From Cheiracanthium punctorium (Eukaryota; Arthropoda; Arachnida; Araneae; Cheiracanthiidae): DNA of 64,000 nt. Every line of letters starts with the position of its first letter. The stretch's first letter is position 1. The stretch spans positions 549,001-613,000 of the forward strand of contig JAWZYV010018266.1 of assembly GCA_038373885.1 (NCBI GenBank). Direction: 5' to 3'. Positions 22,376-34,756 of this stretch are shown here, piece after piece. A model generated the notes under the pieces. The model was given only the letters and a program-made list of their open reading frames with translations, did not search any database and was not told the DNA's origin. Made by a program: the position numbers and the translations under genes.

Positions 22376-23837
22376 TACAATGAGGTGGAAAACTTAAGCA
22401 GCATGTGTTATTTTTGCCATAAATCTACTAGAAACCATCTGAGAGACATGAATTTATGAAATGAGATACAGCACTTTGTATTTAAACGATAACGAAAGCA
22501 TAGTTGCGCAAAAATTAATACAATGCATACACTATGGAATCAAACAAAGAAGAGGGTTTATTAAACTCATAGTATCGTTACACATGATTGTCGCAACAAG
22601 AGGAAGAACAATAAGCAGGTGTTCCTTAGTATGAGATATGCCCTGCCCTCACTGCAATTCTTCGCACCGTCTCTCCATACTCAGCACCAGATTGTCTAAC
22701 ACTTCTTGAGGTAAGGGTGCCCATTCCTCAATCAGAATATGTTTCAGTTGTTGGAGGGATTAGTCCGGTGTGCCCGTCCATTGTCATCCATAAAAACGAA
22801 GTATGTTCCAGTGGCACCTATCAACAGACGCGGATGGGGAAGGATCACCACCTGACAATAGCAATCTCCGATAACAGATCCTCTGCCGAAAACGCGGACC
22901 TCAGTCCTTCCGGTCAGCGCCATGTCTCCCTAGAGGAGAGCTCAAGAACCACGTAACGGTATCTTTCTGTTACACTTTCTGGTCTCTTTTTCTTACTGGG
23001 ATGAAACCGTGACCCGACCTCTTTCCAAATCAACTACCGTTGAGAATCGCTTGTGGCACTGAAACGACTCTCATACTTAAGGAGGACACGACTCCATTGA
23101 TGAGATTTCCAGGTTTTGTGGTTACTCTCACCATTCTAAACAGTGAGGCCGAAGGCCCACTTTTCAAAGGGATGCAGCGTTCAGGACGTCGGGCGAATGT
23201 GCCACCTTTGTGAAGGTGTCTGGACACAGTAAACCTCGAGGTTTATCGTCCCGTTGCTGTACACAGTAAACCGCAACGTTTGTCGTCCGGTTGCTTTACA
23301 CAGTTGTGGAAAAATGGCACTTCCTGACTTGTTTCGGATTCTTTTAGTCAGCAGGACGATATATTGTTCATCTACTGCAGTTGTTTTTCTGGGGAGGCCA
23401 CCACCAACCTTTCAAACAGCTGTACCTATGGTTTGGAAGGTTTCCAAGCTAAAAGAACGACACTTTTGTTCATTCCGAACACTCCAGCTACACTGGTCAC
23501 ATTACGCCCCTCTTCCAGCTTTCAAATCATTCTTCTACGTGCAAAATCGTCCAGGTGATTTCTTCCAGCCGTATCTCATGAAAGAACTCTTTTCCACTAC
23601 CAGAGAATATCTGTAATTGCGTCCTTCCTTTTACTTTAGTCTTGAGTTGGTCATGCCGAACACACACGTTTTCCGTAGGCTCATGTGATCTGCGACTTTT
23701 GTTCCTGACATTTGCATACGCATGGCCTACTTCTGAGTTGTCTGTTTATTGTACTAATCGCAAGAACCAGTTTTCTGCGATTTTACGGCTATCTGATTAA
23801 AATTTACATTGCTGCTTAAGTTTTGCACACTAGTGTA
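22376..23837 (-). mobile_element. Tc1-like transposon, near full length, TA-flanked
   Basis: The element is 22378-23835 (1,458 bp). The ends read CAATGAGGTGGAAAACTTAA and, in reverse complement on the right, CACTAGTGTGCAAAACTTAA, with the inner part AAAACTTAAGCAGCA identical. TA flanks both sides (22376-22377 and 23836-23837), the Tc1/mariner target duplication. It is the same family as the fragment at 1-665. Its left end is shared with the duplicated target of the neighbouring hAT element. Confidence 0.9.
22640..23610 (-). pseudogene. Tc1 (DD34E-type) transposase, decayed
   Basis: Read 3' to 5' on the given strand, the order is that of a Tc1 transposase, in several frames. LEEGRNVTSVAGVFGMNKSV (near 23500) is the first helix-turn-helix. 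KVGGGLPRKTTAVDEQYIVL is the linker. SRHLHKGGTFARRPERCIPL (near 23200) is the second DNA-binding part. TDESRFSATSDS (near 23040) carries the first catalytic Asp. FMDDNGRAHRT (near 22770) carries the second. After this the protein jumps to QQLKHILIEEW and LSMERRCE (near 22700), so the segment with the final Glu motif (SPDLNPIE) has been deleted. Stops and frameshifts are present throughout. A short duplication near 23228-23298 repeats agtaaacc...gtttgtcgtcc. The enzyme cannot be active. Confidence 0.8.
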
Positions 23838-25223
23838 GTATTTCCAAATAATATTCCAACAGAAGATTTATTTCGTATAACGTTTAAAATAAATAGATAT
23901 AATCTTCGCAAAATTCTATTCTCCTCGTTAAACATCCCAGCTACAGAAGGCAAATTCAAACCCAGATGGGAGTGTAGGTAGAAGTGTGCGTAGAACTAAT
24001 TGGGCGGAAGAAAACAGTTTTTAAGTATTAAAAATTTATTATTAATTTTCTTTTATGGAAAACAAATTTGCTCTTTTGTGTCTATTGTTTTCCTATGTTT
24101 CAGAAACTGTCCAGAATTTGCAAACATTTGCTCTACTTTGTATCCCTTCACCTCTCTTTTTCCTATTTGACTTATTCAGTTAGCGCATGCGTATTTGTAT
24201 CCATTGGCACACTTAAAGCAGTAAAAAAAAAACTGCTTTAGTTTTTAAAATTCTAAGGAACATTAAATATTACAGTGTTCAAAGCGTATGTATACATAAA
24301 AAGGGGTCACAGTTTGACATGGGCACGTTGGAACAACTGAGATTTTTCCTATTGTTGAAATTTCCTATTGTAGAAACACTGTGGAAATGTGCACTGTCAC
24401 AATTCATCTTGTGCGGAAGTAACAGTGTTTACTATTTCTAATATCACTGCTGGAAAAATCAGGCTAATCTTACTTTTTTGGATTTGAGAAGTGAATTGTC
24501 ATCCAATAATCAATATTATTGTGTTCATTTTAAGTTTAAAATTCCTTAATTACATGAATGTAACGTTCTTTCTTTCATGGATACATTTCGTACATCTTTT
24601 GAGTTTGGGTCAAAAAAGATTTATTGGGGGCGGTATGTACAGTGTTACATGTTGAATAGCCTAGAGTGGTACTTTGTCCTACTGTATGTAAACCTCTGGA
24701 TTGTGGAGGGAGAGAAAGATCAATTACATAATTATGATTTCCAGTAGACTTCCAATGTTATCCAAAGATAAAATGAACTTTTGAAAGCATTTTGTAATAG
24801 TTTGCTACTTACTTTAATGTTACTTTATAATATTCAATTCATCAAAATTTATTTGTAAATCTTAAATGTATTTCTTTGTTTTACTAGTTTTATGTTTTGT
24901 CCTTTGAAAACTACTTTTATATAGCTTCTGCTGAATATCTGAATTTGTGTTTAATAATAATAACGATGTTTTTTTATAATACATCTTATTTTATATGTGC
25001 CTCACTCACTGTCCCAATGTACTCCAATCCCTATCCCATTGTGTCCCACAAAAGTTCACAACGGGACAAATTGAACACTTTTCGAAAATAATTTTTTGAA
25101 GGAATATTAAAAGGATAATTTCTGAAAAATAATTACTATGAAATTTTAATTTTTCCAAGGTATTGTTATTTGTTTGTGCTATCTCACCTAAATATTGACA
25201 GCATCCGTAATTATCAACTACCT
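23838..25223. other. AT-rich stretch, no gene seen
   Basis: No terminal repeats, domains or RNA genes recognised. Only chance frames are present. Confidence 0.5.
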
Positions 25224-25860
25224 CAGTTGTAATATAACTGAGACATTCTTGATTCAATAACACACACACACACACACACACAAAAAAAAAAAAAAGATAT
25301 AAAACATGAGAATATGATGCAGCTATTTGAATGAAGGATTAAAAATGGACTATAAATAGAAAGTGAAAATTAAAATTAAATATAATTTTCTATTTATATC
25401 CAGACAGCACATAAGCTTAAATCAAGCTTCACATTTCTTTGAATTTGACGTATTAGTACAAGCTTGACAGTTCAATTCATTTTAAGCTTGCAGCAAGCTT
25501 GGAGACGTCATTTGAACTGTCAAGCTTGAATACAACTTGATTACAGTTGTGATATAATTGAGACATTCTTGATTCAATAACATAAAAACAGACATAAAAC
25601 ATGACAATATGATGCAGCTCTTTGACTGAAGGATTAAAAATTAACTATAAATAGAAAATTAAAATTAAAATTAAGTATAATTTTCTATTTATATCTAGAC
25701 AGCACATAAGTTTCACATCAAGCTTCACATTTCTTTGAATTTGACGTATTAATACAAGCTTGACAGTTCAATTCATTTTTAAGTTTCCAGCAAGCTTGGA
25801 GAAGCCATTTGAACTGTCAAGTTTGAATACAACTTGATTACTGCTTGATTTGGAAAGCCA
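25224..25860 (+). repeat. Tandem duplication, 2 x 320 bp, with AAGCTT-rich foldbacks
   Basis: Units start with cagttgt.atata at 25224 and 25544, an exact 320-bp period. Unit 1 additionally carries a (CA)n tract and a poly-A (about 25260-25295). Each unit ends with an inverted pair, CAAGCTTGACAGTTCAA and TTGAACTGTCAAG(C/T)TTG, about 50 bp apart, around a small AAGCTTGC/AGCAAGCTT palindrome. Unit 1 has six AAGCTT sites and unit 2 has three. Confidence 0.9.
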
Positions 25861-26261
25861 TATACACATAACAAATAATTTATCCTCAGTCATAAATGTA
25901 CTTGACCATAGAAATAAAAAAAAGATTCTATATTTCCAAATATTGAAATTCTTCAAAATAAAATACAATTATACTACGAAATTGATTTCAAAATTAGTCG
26001 TTTGTCTCAATTTTGGCCAATATTGATCAATATGAGTGTCGCGATATTGAAAGCTTTAAAACGTGTGCTGCTTTTAAGTTTATATTATGCTTATTTCCCT
26101 ATTAGTAAGGCTAAAAATCACACATAACATTATTTTAATTTTGATTCATCCCATGGAAAAATAAAAGGAACAAATCGGGATCGGCCACTGATCAATCTCG
26201 ACAGAAAACGGCGTGATAACCATAACAGTCACTTCAAACTTTAGTCATATCAGCCCAAGTC

Positions 26262-26345
26262 AGGATGGCTGAGTGGTTAGGACGCTGGCTTCCCAAACCT
26301 TAGGTGCCGAGTTCAATACCAGCCGCTGACGCTTGATGGAAACAG
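26262..26345 (+). mobile_element. tRNA-Leu-like SINE head
   Basis: GTCAGGATGGCTGAGTGGTT (26262 onward) matches the 5' part and A box of a leucine-type tRNA. GTGCCGAGTTCAATACC is B-box-like, and CTGAC downstream can pair with the first five bases. The anticodon arm is not canonical and the sequence continues into a body and a T-run, so this is a SINE head and not a working tRNA. Confidence 0.65.
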
Positions 26346-26385
26346 ATTAAAATAACTTGAAATTTCAGTGTAGAAGGGAAAATGT

Positions 26386-26650
26386 GTGGAAAAAGAAAAT
26401 ATGTGGGGCGAGTTCGCCGATAGGCGCCCCGTGTATTTAGGATTTTTTTTTTGGTGGGGGATTATTTAAGCTTGAAATTAAGCTTACTATGTCAAGCTTA
26501 ATGCAAGTTGGGCAAGTGTTAACTTGAACACTTGATTCAAGCTTGCATTAAGCTTACACGCTTGAAATGTTTAAGCTTAATTCAAGCTTATTGACTTGAT
26601 AAATCAAGCTTACTGCACGTTCGATGCAAATTTCTGGGTAGTTATGTCTG
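26386..26650 (+). repeat. 265-bp duplicated segment, copy 1 (SINE tail plus AAGCTT module)
   Basis: Essentially identical to 34757-35021 apart from the length of a T run. It starts with agaaaatatgtggggcgagt, includes a cgagttcgccgataggcgcc block, and then an AT-rich module with eight AAGCTT sites in about 150 bp (26466-26613). It ends with repeats of ctgggtag. Confidence 0.95.
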
Positions 26651-27234
26651 GGTAGCGAAGTCTGGGTAGTTATCTCTCTCTACATAGGCATATATATAAA
26701 TAATTTAAAAATGAAAAAAAATATATCCAACAAGCACACAATGTGTCAGAAAAATTTAGCCGTGGTAGTTAATCTTAACTGACTGATGGGCTTTGTACTC
26801 CAAAAAGTAAATTAATTATAACAGAAATGGTTATCCGCAAGCACATTGGAGACGTCCGGCACGGTATTGGCATGCGCAAGCAATCATCTACTATAAATGC
26901 TGTAGTTCAGTGCGACTTACTTCAACGCATAAAACGTAATGCGGCCTGCCAGACATCGTTCAAAATTGACAGAGTGCCTTAACAGCAACTTAACGGCAGA
27001 ATGTTAGTGTAGTGACAACTTACAGTAATGCTGTTAGAATGTTAAAGTATATGTCGGAATTATAATTTTACAAATGTTTATCTTTTATGTTTAATTTTGA
27101 ATTTCTACATAGAATTGGAATAAATACTATCTTGCAAGACTTCAAAAATAACGAAAAATTAAATAATGAAATTATATATCATCATAGATTTTTTTTTTTG
27201 TTGCTGAGTTTTTATATAATGACGAATTAGAAAC
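26651..27234. other. AT-rich stretch, no gene seen
   Basis: No recognised element; includes short (ta)n and poly-T tracts. Confidence 0.5.
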
Positions 27235-27824
27235 TATCAGGTTGTAACGAAAGTTTTCCGCCAGATTTGCTTGAGTCAGCTCACGCGGAAAATCAGCTTT
27301 TGACCTTATATGTCAAGTTTATGCGATGCTTAGCGCGACTACTGGACATGGCACTAAAGTCTAACTCTTTTAGCTAGCTCTCGTGGATGAATATTTTATC
27401 TTCTTCTACACATTCTCGTAGGCGGGCCTCATCAGCATCAGTAGTTTGGTCAGAGCGCTCTGCTTCTTTAATATCCTAGTCCTCGTTTTTGAACTTTCGG
27501 AACCAAATCTTCACAGTGTCATATGATACAGCAGTAGTACCTTAAGCTGTACACATGATTCAGTGTCATTCTGTAGCTGACTTTTTGCGACAGAACTGAG
27601 AGTAAATGATGGAGCAAGCTGGTAGCGTTGGTAGTTCCATTTCAGACACCTTATACTTAATCATAACGCTATTGTTTTACGGATTTCACAACACAGTGCT
27701 CTAAAACAAGTCTTTTCTTTCAAATACCAAAAATCGTTTTACAAAATATTGGCAAAGACACCAACGCGAACTGCTTGTGCAGGCAATACTTGGAATGGCG
27801 GAAAACTTTCGTTACAATCTAATA
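27235..27824 (-). mobile_element. Mariner-type deletion derivative, copy 1 (586 bp, TA-flanked)
   Basis: 27237-27822 is bounded by TCAGGTTGTAACGAAAGTTT and the inverse of TTAGATTGTAACGAAAGTTT, with TA on both sides. On the minus strand the N-terminal, DNA-binding part of a transposase is readable with breaks: SYDTVKIWFRKFKNED (27500-27540) and RSDQTTDADEARLRECVEED. The W-F/Y-x-K-F-K block is characteristic of mariner-family transposases. The catalytic DDE/DDD core is absent: the sequence jumps from the N-terminal part to the far terminal repeat. Confidence 0.85.
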
Positions 27825-30705
27825 TTAATTTCAACCACTCATAAGTGTCATAATTAAAATACACGAAGTAAAGTTTTCTCAAAGTTAAATATCATCTCTC
27901 TATACCGCGAAAAAGCTAACAAATTAATTTATGAAAATTATACATTTGAATTTTTTCAACAATTTCAATTTCCTGAAAACATCTGCCTTGATGCCTACTT
28001 TAGCACAATTAATTAAATACAAAAAAGAATGTGTTTGAATTCGTAGTATTAATCCACAGTATTTACTGAAAATCCATTCATTTACCAATGTGTATCATAG
28101 AACAAAATAATCCCGCTGCCAGTTCATAGTATTGAATGTAATATACTCACAAATAAGTTTCAAATCTACTACACCAGTGAATGTAATTTACCTGGCTTCT
28201 TGAGTATCATATTTTTTAATTTAAGCTTCGACATTTATATAAATATACTAATATTGAAATCAAATACAAAGCTGCTTGAGTATCGGTTTTTTTAATTTAA
28301 ACTTCGAACATTATCTCAATATACTAATATTAAAATAGAATACCAAGCTGCTGTCTTTTTTTTAAGTTTGAAAACAATACTTGAACAAATGAAGTGTTCA
28401 ATTTTAAAAACATCATTTGATAAAAATTGCTCTTAATGCACAAGCAGATTGTTAAATATTCAACTGAACTTTCACATTTAAAATAGTCAAAAAATGCTGA
28501 AAATAGAATAAGCTTAATTATTTGTTCCTTTTTTGCAACTTTCTATAAGGTACAATTCCAAGGATGTGAGGAAAGATAAAATTAATTTTTACTCTAAAAT
28601 GCGAATAAAGGTTTTATGCTTTAAATTAGAGAGAAAATAATTAGGCAGTTCTCTTTATGTACTTCAATAAATAATAATTAATTAGTCAGAAGTTTTTGTT
28701 TAATGCCAGGTTTTAAAATTATGTTGAAAATTCCCTTGTAAAATTCCGAAAGACGTAAACAACAAAAAGAATAAATCCACAAATTTATTTCCCATCTGTA
28801 CAGAAAATGGGGAATAACAAATTGCTTAAAATGAAAAAAAAAAAAAAAAAAAATCGCGCGATTCAAAATTCTTACGCTTTTAACATAATATTAAAATAGT
28901 AAATAAATAAGTAAAACTTTCAAATTAAATCCGAAATTTATTAAACTTTTATTTTTGATTAATCTATTTGTTGTTGTTATTGAAAATAAAGTAAGTTTCC
29001 TAAAATATTTATACTAGAAGACAAAGCCGATTGTGGAGGCATTTACCACAAAGAGAGAAAAAAAGCCATTTAACAAAATATTTCTACCCTCAAAATATAA
29101 TATTTAATGTTCGGCCACTTAAAATAAAAAACTTCATATGAGATTCGTATTATATATCAAAATCGTATTTTCATTTCATTCTGAAAACATGCGAAACTAT
29201 TCCGCATTTGAAAGATTACGTTTCGCTGGAAACGTCCCCTCTTATATCAATGTTTCACGCAGACGAAATCATTTTATTTATAAAAACAATAACTGCATAA
29301 TCTAGAAAAACTATTTATAACGAACTGGAATTTTTCCTTCAAATCGTGATAACGTTGATTTCAGTATGACGTAATTGTCACTTGCTACAGCTAATTTTAT
29401 CGCGTAAATTATTAACGTTTTTTTTTTTTTTTTACAATCGTAAAGGAAATGAAGCTGAAATTAACAAACAATCGCTTCAAAATTAATGAACGGATGGCTT
29501 TTCGGGTTTTGTAAAGCAGCGCAGTTTGTTTTCTTCATTTTTCTATATAATTATGAAAATTTTCGAGCGGATCGTACAAGTGGAAGAGATGTTACTACGT
29601 TTAACTTTTTAATCTTTTTGGCATAATGATGACAAAAGTTTTGTCTTCAATTCTTTACCCGAAATTGTTATAGAATCAGTGAATCAGTGAGTCAGTGCGT
29701 GAATTATCAGCTCAACTATATAATATTACTGACAAAAACGTGCTTTTCAAATTTCCATATTCCACAAAATCATAAATAATAAAAACTTAAGAATATATTC
29801 AATCCACTTTTCTGTTTTGTACAATAATTATTATTTCGATATTTGATAAAGACAAGTTTTAATTTACGTGAATAAGATAGTATGTTCTTACGTAAAGACT
29901 CAAGTAAAACAGCATATTCTTCTCGTGGTATTATTTGGATTTAATTCTCTCAGAAGTTAGTTGGTTGTTCAAGTGATTCACAATTCTTATATTTACATGT
30001 GTGTGTATGTATACATTGTGTGTGTATATTTCGAAATTTATCATGGGCACGTGACACACCATTTTATATCATATTTATTCATTTTTCTGAAATCATAGTT
30101 TTGATCATTTGACAAAGACTAAATTATAATTGCATTCAATTAGTTTTTCTTAGTATTAAAAGAAGTATATAAACTTAAATTTCCTGAAGTAAACCAAATA
30201 AATGGATTAGAGATTGACTGACTTGTGCCTGTTTATTTAATGAGTACGCTAGAAGAAACAAAAACCTCACAAGTTAAACCGTCAAGCATTTATGACTGAT
30301 ATTAATATAGGAATAATAGGATTATTAAGGGCAACGTAATTTCTTGGCTGTGTCTTAAGAGTAGAGCTAAAAATTGTCGCGGGATTTTATAAAGTAAAAA
30401 TGGTATTTAATATTGGTATTGACAACTAAACGTTCCTAAACAAGTGTGCAAGTCGGGTAGTTCTGAAATCTTTGTTAAGAAAAGGTTTTGCGAAGCCAGG
30501 AAGCGAGTAAGATTAAACTAGAGCCGAATGCTCAGCATTTACCGATAATAAATGTAGCCATTATTTAAGAAAGGGTATGATTTTATAACAAATTATTATA
30601 AGAAAGGAGAGAAAGAGAGAGGGAAATGAAAGGCAGACACATAGGGGATTTCATTTTCAGTGATGCATTTTAGAATTTAAAAAAAGTTTCAAATCAAAGT
30701 GAGCT
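27825..30705. other. AT-rich stretch of about 2.9 kb, no gene seen
   Basis: Apart from the 76-bp tandem duplication at 28195-28347, a poly-A run at about 28831-28851 and a poly-T at about 29419, no features recognised. A small gaatcagtga repeat lies near 29670. Confidence 0.5.
28195..28347 (+). repeat. Tandem duplication, 2 x ~76 bp
   Basis: gctt/gcttgagtatc...ttttttaattta...atatactaatatt.aaat repeats at 28195 and 28271, with a third gctgct start at 28348. Moderately diverged. Confidence 0.85.
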
Positions 30706-30709
30706 TTAT

Positions 30710-31090
30710 TTTGAAGCTTTGACTTTGCAGCTATATACAATACAAAATATCGTGCAAATGACCATCAGAAGTTACAACACACTCTCGCACACGATGGGTT
30801 CAACTGTTAATCATTCTTCCCAGCATTAGTTCCGTTATATTGGCAACAGCACGGCGAATAATCGGCCCCAAATGGTCCAAAATGTGTTGCTTCTCAGTGT
30901 AGACTTGGACTTTGATGGTTCAAAATTGGACGTAGTGTTGCATGCGGCCTACATAGAGAAACAGCGATGGCGAAAGAATCATCCGGTGAACAAATGCTAA
31001 CCACCAACAATTCAGTTGAAACTTCGTTAGTTTTTTGAATGTTTTCTAAACGTTCAGCATTTGTGAGCCGTTGCATGAGGAAACTTCAAA
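30710..31090 (-). pseudogene. Possible transposase C-terminal fragment
   Basis: On the minus strand KQHILDHLGPIIRRAVANIT (30830-30890) and THRVRECVVTSDGHLHDIL (30740-30800) are readable with a stop between them, and a 60-codon frame lies just upstream (30894-31076). The order 'IRRAVANIT...RV.EC....G.H...L' recalls the C-terminal ends of several arthropod transposase-like proteins, but I cannot name the family. This is a weak call. Confidence 0.3.
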
Positions 31091-31304
31091 CTGTACTGCA
31101 TATTTAAACATCTGGAAGTACACAATAAATACATTAGAGCCTGGAATGCACAGCTTTAAAAACTATCACGCTTAATGAAAGAAATTTTAGATAAGTAAAT
31201 ACAATTTGTATGCTTAATTAACAATTCGCTACTTAAGAGTTTATCACTCTACCAATGCACCTAACCTTTGTTTTGAGATCAGTATTAGAATTCTAGTCTT
31301 ATTA

Positions 31305-31472
31305 GGGAGTTTGTGCAGGCCCGGTTTCACTCATGGTAACGCTAACGTTAAATTACATTGGACAATAAAGCGCATGCGCACGCATAAAATGCGAAACACG
31401 GTTGGTCAAAATACTCCGTATAGCGGACAGCGTTAGCGTTAGCGTAGGAAGAAACGGTATGCAAAAACTCTC
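31305..31472. mobile_element. Foldback MITE, 168 bp
   Basis: The left arm GGGAGTTTGTGCAG...GGTTTCACTCATGGTAACGC and the reverse complement of the right end (GAGAGTTTTTGCATACCGTT) pair with a few mismatches. The inner arms share GCTAACG repeats. TATTA flanks both ends (31300-31304 and 31473-31477), a possible 5-bp target duplication. Confidence 0.75.
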
Positions 31473-31477
31473 TATTA

Positions 31478-34320
31478 TATGATTAATTTATTCCCAAACT
31501 AAAAATAAATAAATAAAATGCATTTTAAAAACTTTTCAATGCCTTGTATTCCGACTGAAATATAGTTTCAAACATTAATATTTATTTTAAATAAGATTAT
31601 ACAGTTTTATATGACTTGCATAGTGTTTTAAAGTTTTTAAATTTTGCATGTTAAGATCTTTGACATGCTCGGTAGTAACAACGGATAACAGCGTTAAAAG
31701 TTTGAAAAACTTCTTCTTAAGATAAGTTAATGCTTTGTTGTAAATATGTATCATTAATTTTGTCAAGTTAGAAATATTCAATTTTGTTTCAGTAAAAATA
31801 TCATAACTGCCAAATGCAGGAAAATATTTCTTCAAAAGAATCTTTCGAAAAGTTAATCATGTTCATAAAATAATAATAATAAATCACGCACATTTGCAAT
31901 ATGGTATGAAATATATCATGTTAAAACAAGAAAAGATGCTACATAATAAACACAAATAAATCCCTATGTTACTCTTTGTGGGGGGTCAAACGTTAAATTC
32001 CTTTTTCTAAACTTTAAGGTTTACTACAATATACAACCAAATTTACTTACTAAATAAAACTACTACTTACTAAAATAAAACAAAGCCTACTTGATGAATT
32101 TACAACTATAAGATAACTTGAAATATACTTTCTCTATTACAGTAGTTTTATCAGAATTTATTGCATTTTATGACGTAACAATTAAGCAAAATCTATAGCG
32201 TATTTTGAACATATCAGAGTTAAAACGATATTGTTTTTATTTTAAATGTCGAAACTATATTTAATGCCTTTATTTCAAGATTTGCAACTATATTACATTT
32301 ATTTGATCTGTGTTGCAACCTTTTTCTTAGGATGCTTGTGATATAGTGTGGAAAAAACATAATATTATGTGTTGTTGTTTTAAAAATTATTTTCTCAAGG
32401 CTTGAACATTTATTGACCGAGTCTGAATTGCTGGAAGACACAAGTTTTTAACTGTTTGACCTAAATATAAACCATATTTTTTATGGAAGACACATTGACA
32501 TTATTTTACTAATAAGTAGCTACAGCAGATATCCAAAAGGCTGAGGGGGGGGGGAGATGCAAGTGGCCATATCTTCGGTTTTTCTACGCGAGCTATATCT
32601 ATAGTGTTAGCATCAGGTTTCGTTTTGATGTAAATGATTTATGGCTGACAGTAGGCCGAAAGATACTTCTATCATGATGTAAAGTAGGAAGCAATATTAC
32701 GGCTTTTGCTTGTAGGAACATACGAACATTTTATGACACCACTATAGAATTTGAATAATGAATTTTGAAATTCTCGTTTTTTACATTGTAGCATTTCAGT
32801 TGGTATCTGTTTCTTTTTTTACTTTTTTACAATTCCTACGTTTATCTAACATTATGCCAAGAAAAGTTGACTCAAAGAAAGTGGTCATAAGAGAGTTATC
32901 CATAATTATGTTTCTGACGGAGCGCTTTTATGGAGCAGCTTGATTTTCCAACACCTGTTCTCCTTACCTGTCTTTATGTTGTTCTCTGAATTTTCAAGTG
33001 CACAACTTACCAAAGAGAGGATAAAAATTAATGCCATCGCGTATCCATCACACGTTTCTACCATGCATTGTGGCCTTATATGGCATAAACTGAGTAAATT
33101 CAGTTCTGCGCAATATGGGAATAACCGCCTATTTGTTGTCAGGGTTTCAAATGGTTTACGCTAAGTTATTGTTTTTCTCAAATCCAAAGATCGCCATTTG
33201 CAGCAGATTTAGCATTTTCGAGTCGTTCATTACCTGTGCTTTGATTATAAAACTGGAAACCGGTATTTAAACTTAGAGGGAGCGTAGATATTCGATGTGG
33301 GTATCGCGGTACCCGGACATTAAAAGTACGGGAAGCGTTTGGTCCTTGACACAAGGGTAAATTCTTTTAATTTTCTTACTAAAAAATTTTAGTAAAATTC
33401 TCAGTTTTTATAAAAAGTTGTTACGCGTTTTGCTTTTATTTCATTTACTATAGTTTCATGCAATGCAAAAAATAAGTGATATTATTTAATTTAAAATTAG
33501 CATAAGTCCTATGCTATGCACAAAATTAATAACTGTACTTATACAGCGCTTTTCAGTTTTTCAAAGAAATAATGAAGAATTAATGCAAAATTCGAAACAA
33601 ATACATAAAAGGAGTTCATTTAAAATTTAATTTACTCTAGAAGTTCCTTTCTATACTTTATGTATGCTTAAAACCAATCCATTTGCAAATATTTACTTGG
33701 TCTGTATTTCTCTTCCACATTATGCTTCAACAAATTCATTATAATAAAGAAAATTACTTAGCGTTTTTGTTAATTTACGCAATGCGGTGATTGTTCTTTG
33801 TTTCACTGAATTTCTTGAAAGCAATTACTTTCCATTTAAAGGAAGCAATCATTAGGTATTTAGGGAAATGTTGAGTAATCTAATGGATTCAATATATCAG
33901 ATAACATTCCTCGCTTAGTTTTCTCCAGATTATCTGTAACTCTAGCTGCCTAGATAATGTGCATTAAATATGCAGTGTAGTCGCAAATACTTTAGAGTAT
34001 GTTTATCAGATTTTGTCATAAATAATACCATAGTTCTAGATTTAAAATTTTTGTACTAGGATGGCACATGGGGTATATAAAAATGAAAAATCTATTTCAG
34101 TTAAGCGATCATACTTGTAAAGAAAATCTTAGGCTGAAATTATGAAAATTAGGGAAAGAAAATACAGAAACCGAATACGCAAATGAGGGTTTTCCACTCC
34201 TTCGACCTTAACATGCATGCATTTAGTAGCATGATATGAATCATGAACGTATTCATATGTATACAAGTACAAATCTACTTATACACTTTTATCACTCTCT
34301 CTCTTTATCTATCTATATAT
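31478..34320. other. AT-rich stretch of about 2.8 kb, no gene seen
   Basis: Only short chance frames, e.g. at 32758-33164. A G-run lies at about 32545. No terminal repeats recognised. Confidence 0.5.
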
Positions 34321-34756
34321 ATACAGGGTGTTTAAAAAATTCAACAAAATTTTAAGGGGTGTTTGGTAACATAATGTAGAATCCAAAATCACAATGCTGT
34401 GTAGTTTCAAAAACGCCATTTTTACTTACCTGATAATAACCTTAATAATCAATTAAGTAATGAATACACAGTCTCTGAATCTCTGCCTTAATAATATGTA
34501 TCAGGCAATTGTTTTTTTTTTTGTTTTTTTCTGTTAAAAATACATTAGTTTGTGTGAGCATGTGTTTATGTTAAAATATTCACGTACAATTAATTTAAAA
34601 TGTTTGTACTTAGTAATGAAGAATGCTTCCAAAAGAAAAATGTTTGTTGTTGTTAATAATACATCCTCTCTCCTACACACACGCAGGCACACACATGTAT
34701 AAAATTTTTAAGGGGTAAAACTTGTGTGCGAAGTGCGTTTCGCCCTTTTGGAGAAG

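Larger units (their letters stand above)
18063..22378 (-). mobile_element. hAT-type transposon with perfect 8-bp TSD, carrying nested relics
   Basis: The element proper is 18071-22370. Its ends are perfect 16-bp inverted repeats (TAGGGATCGACCGATA at 18071; its reverse complement ends at 22370). It is flanked by AAAACTAC at 18063-18070 and 22371-22378; an 8-bp duplication is diagnostic of the hAT superfamily. Both subterminal regions are rich in CCGATAC/GTATCGG, likely transposase-binding motifs. Only a first transposase exon survives (minus strand, 21926-22082). The rest is filled with a SINE fragment, two hAT-type MITEs and a Tigger-like relic, so this copy is non-autonomous. Confidence 0.9.

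Noticed and set aside
26262..26335. tRNA-Leu gene
   Set aside because: The A box and 5' end match, but the anticodon arm and the variable arm do not, and SINE body sequence follows.
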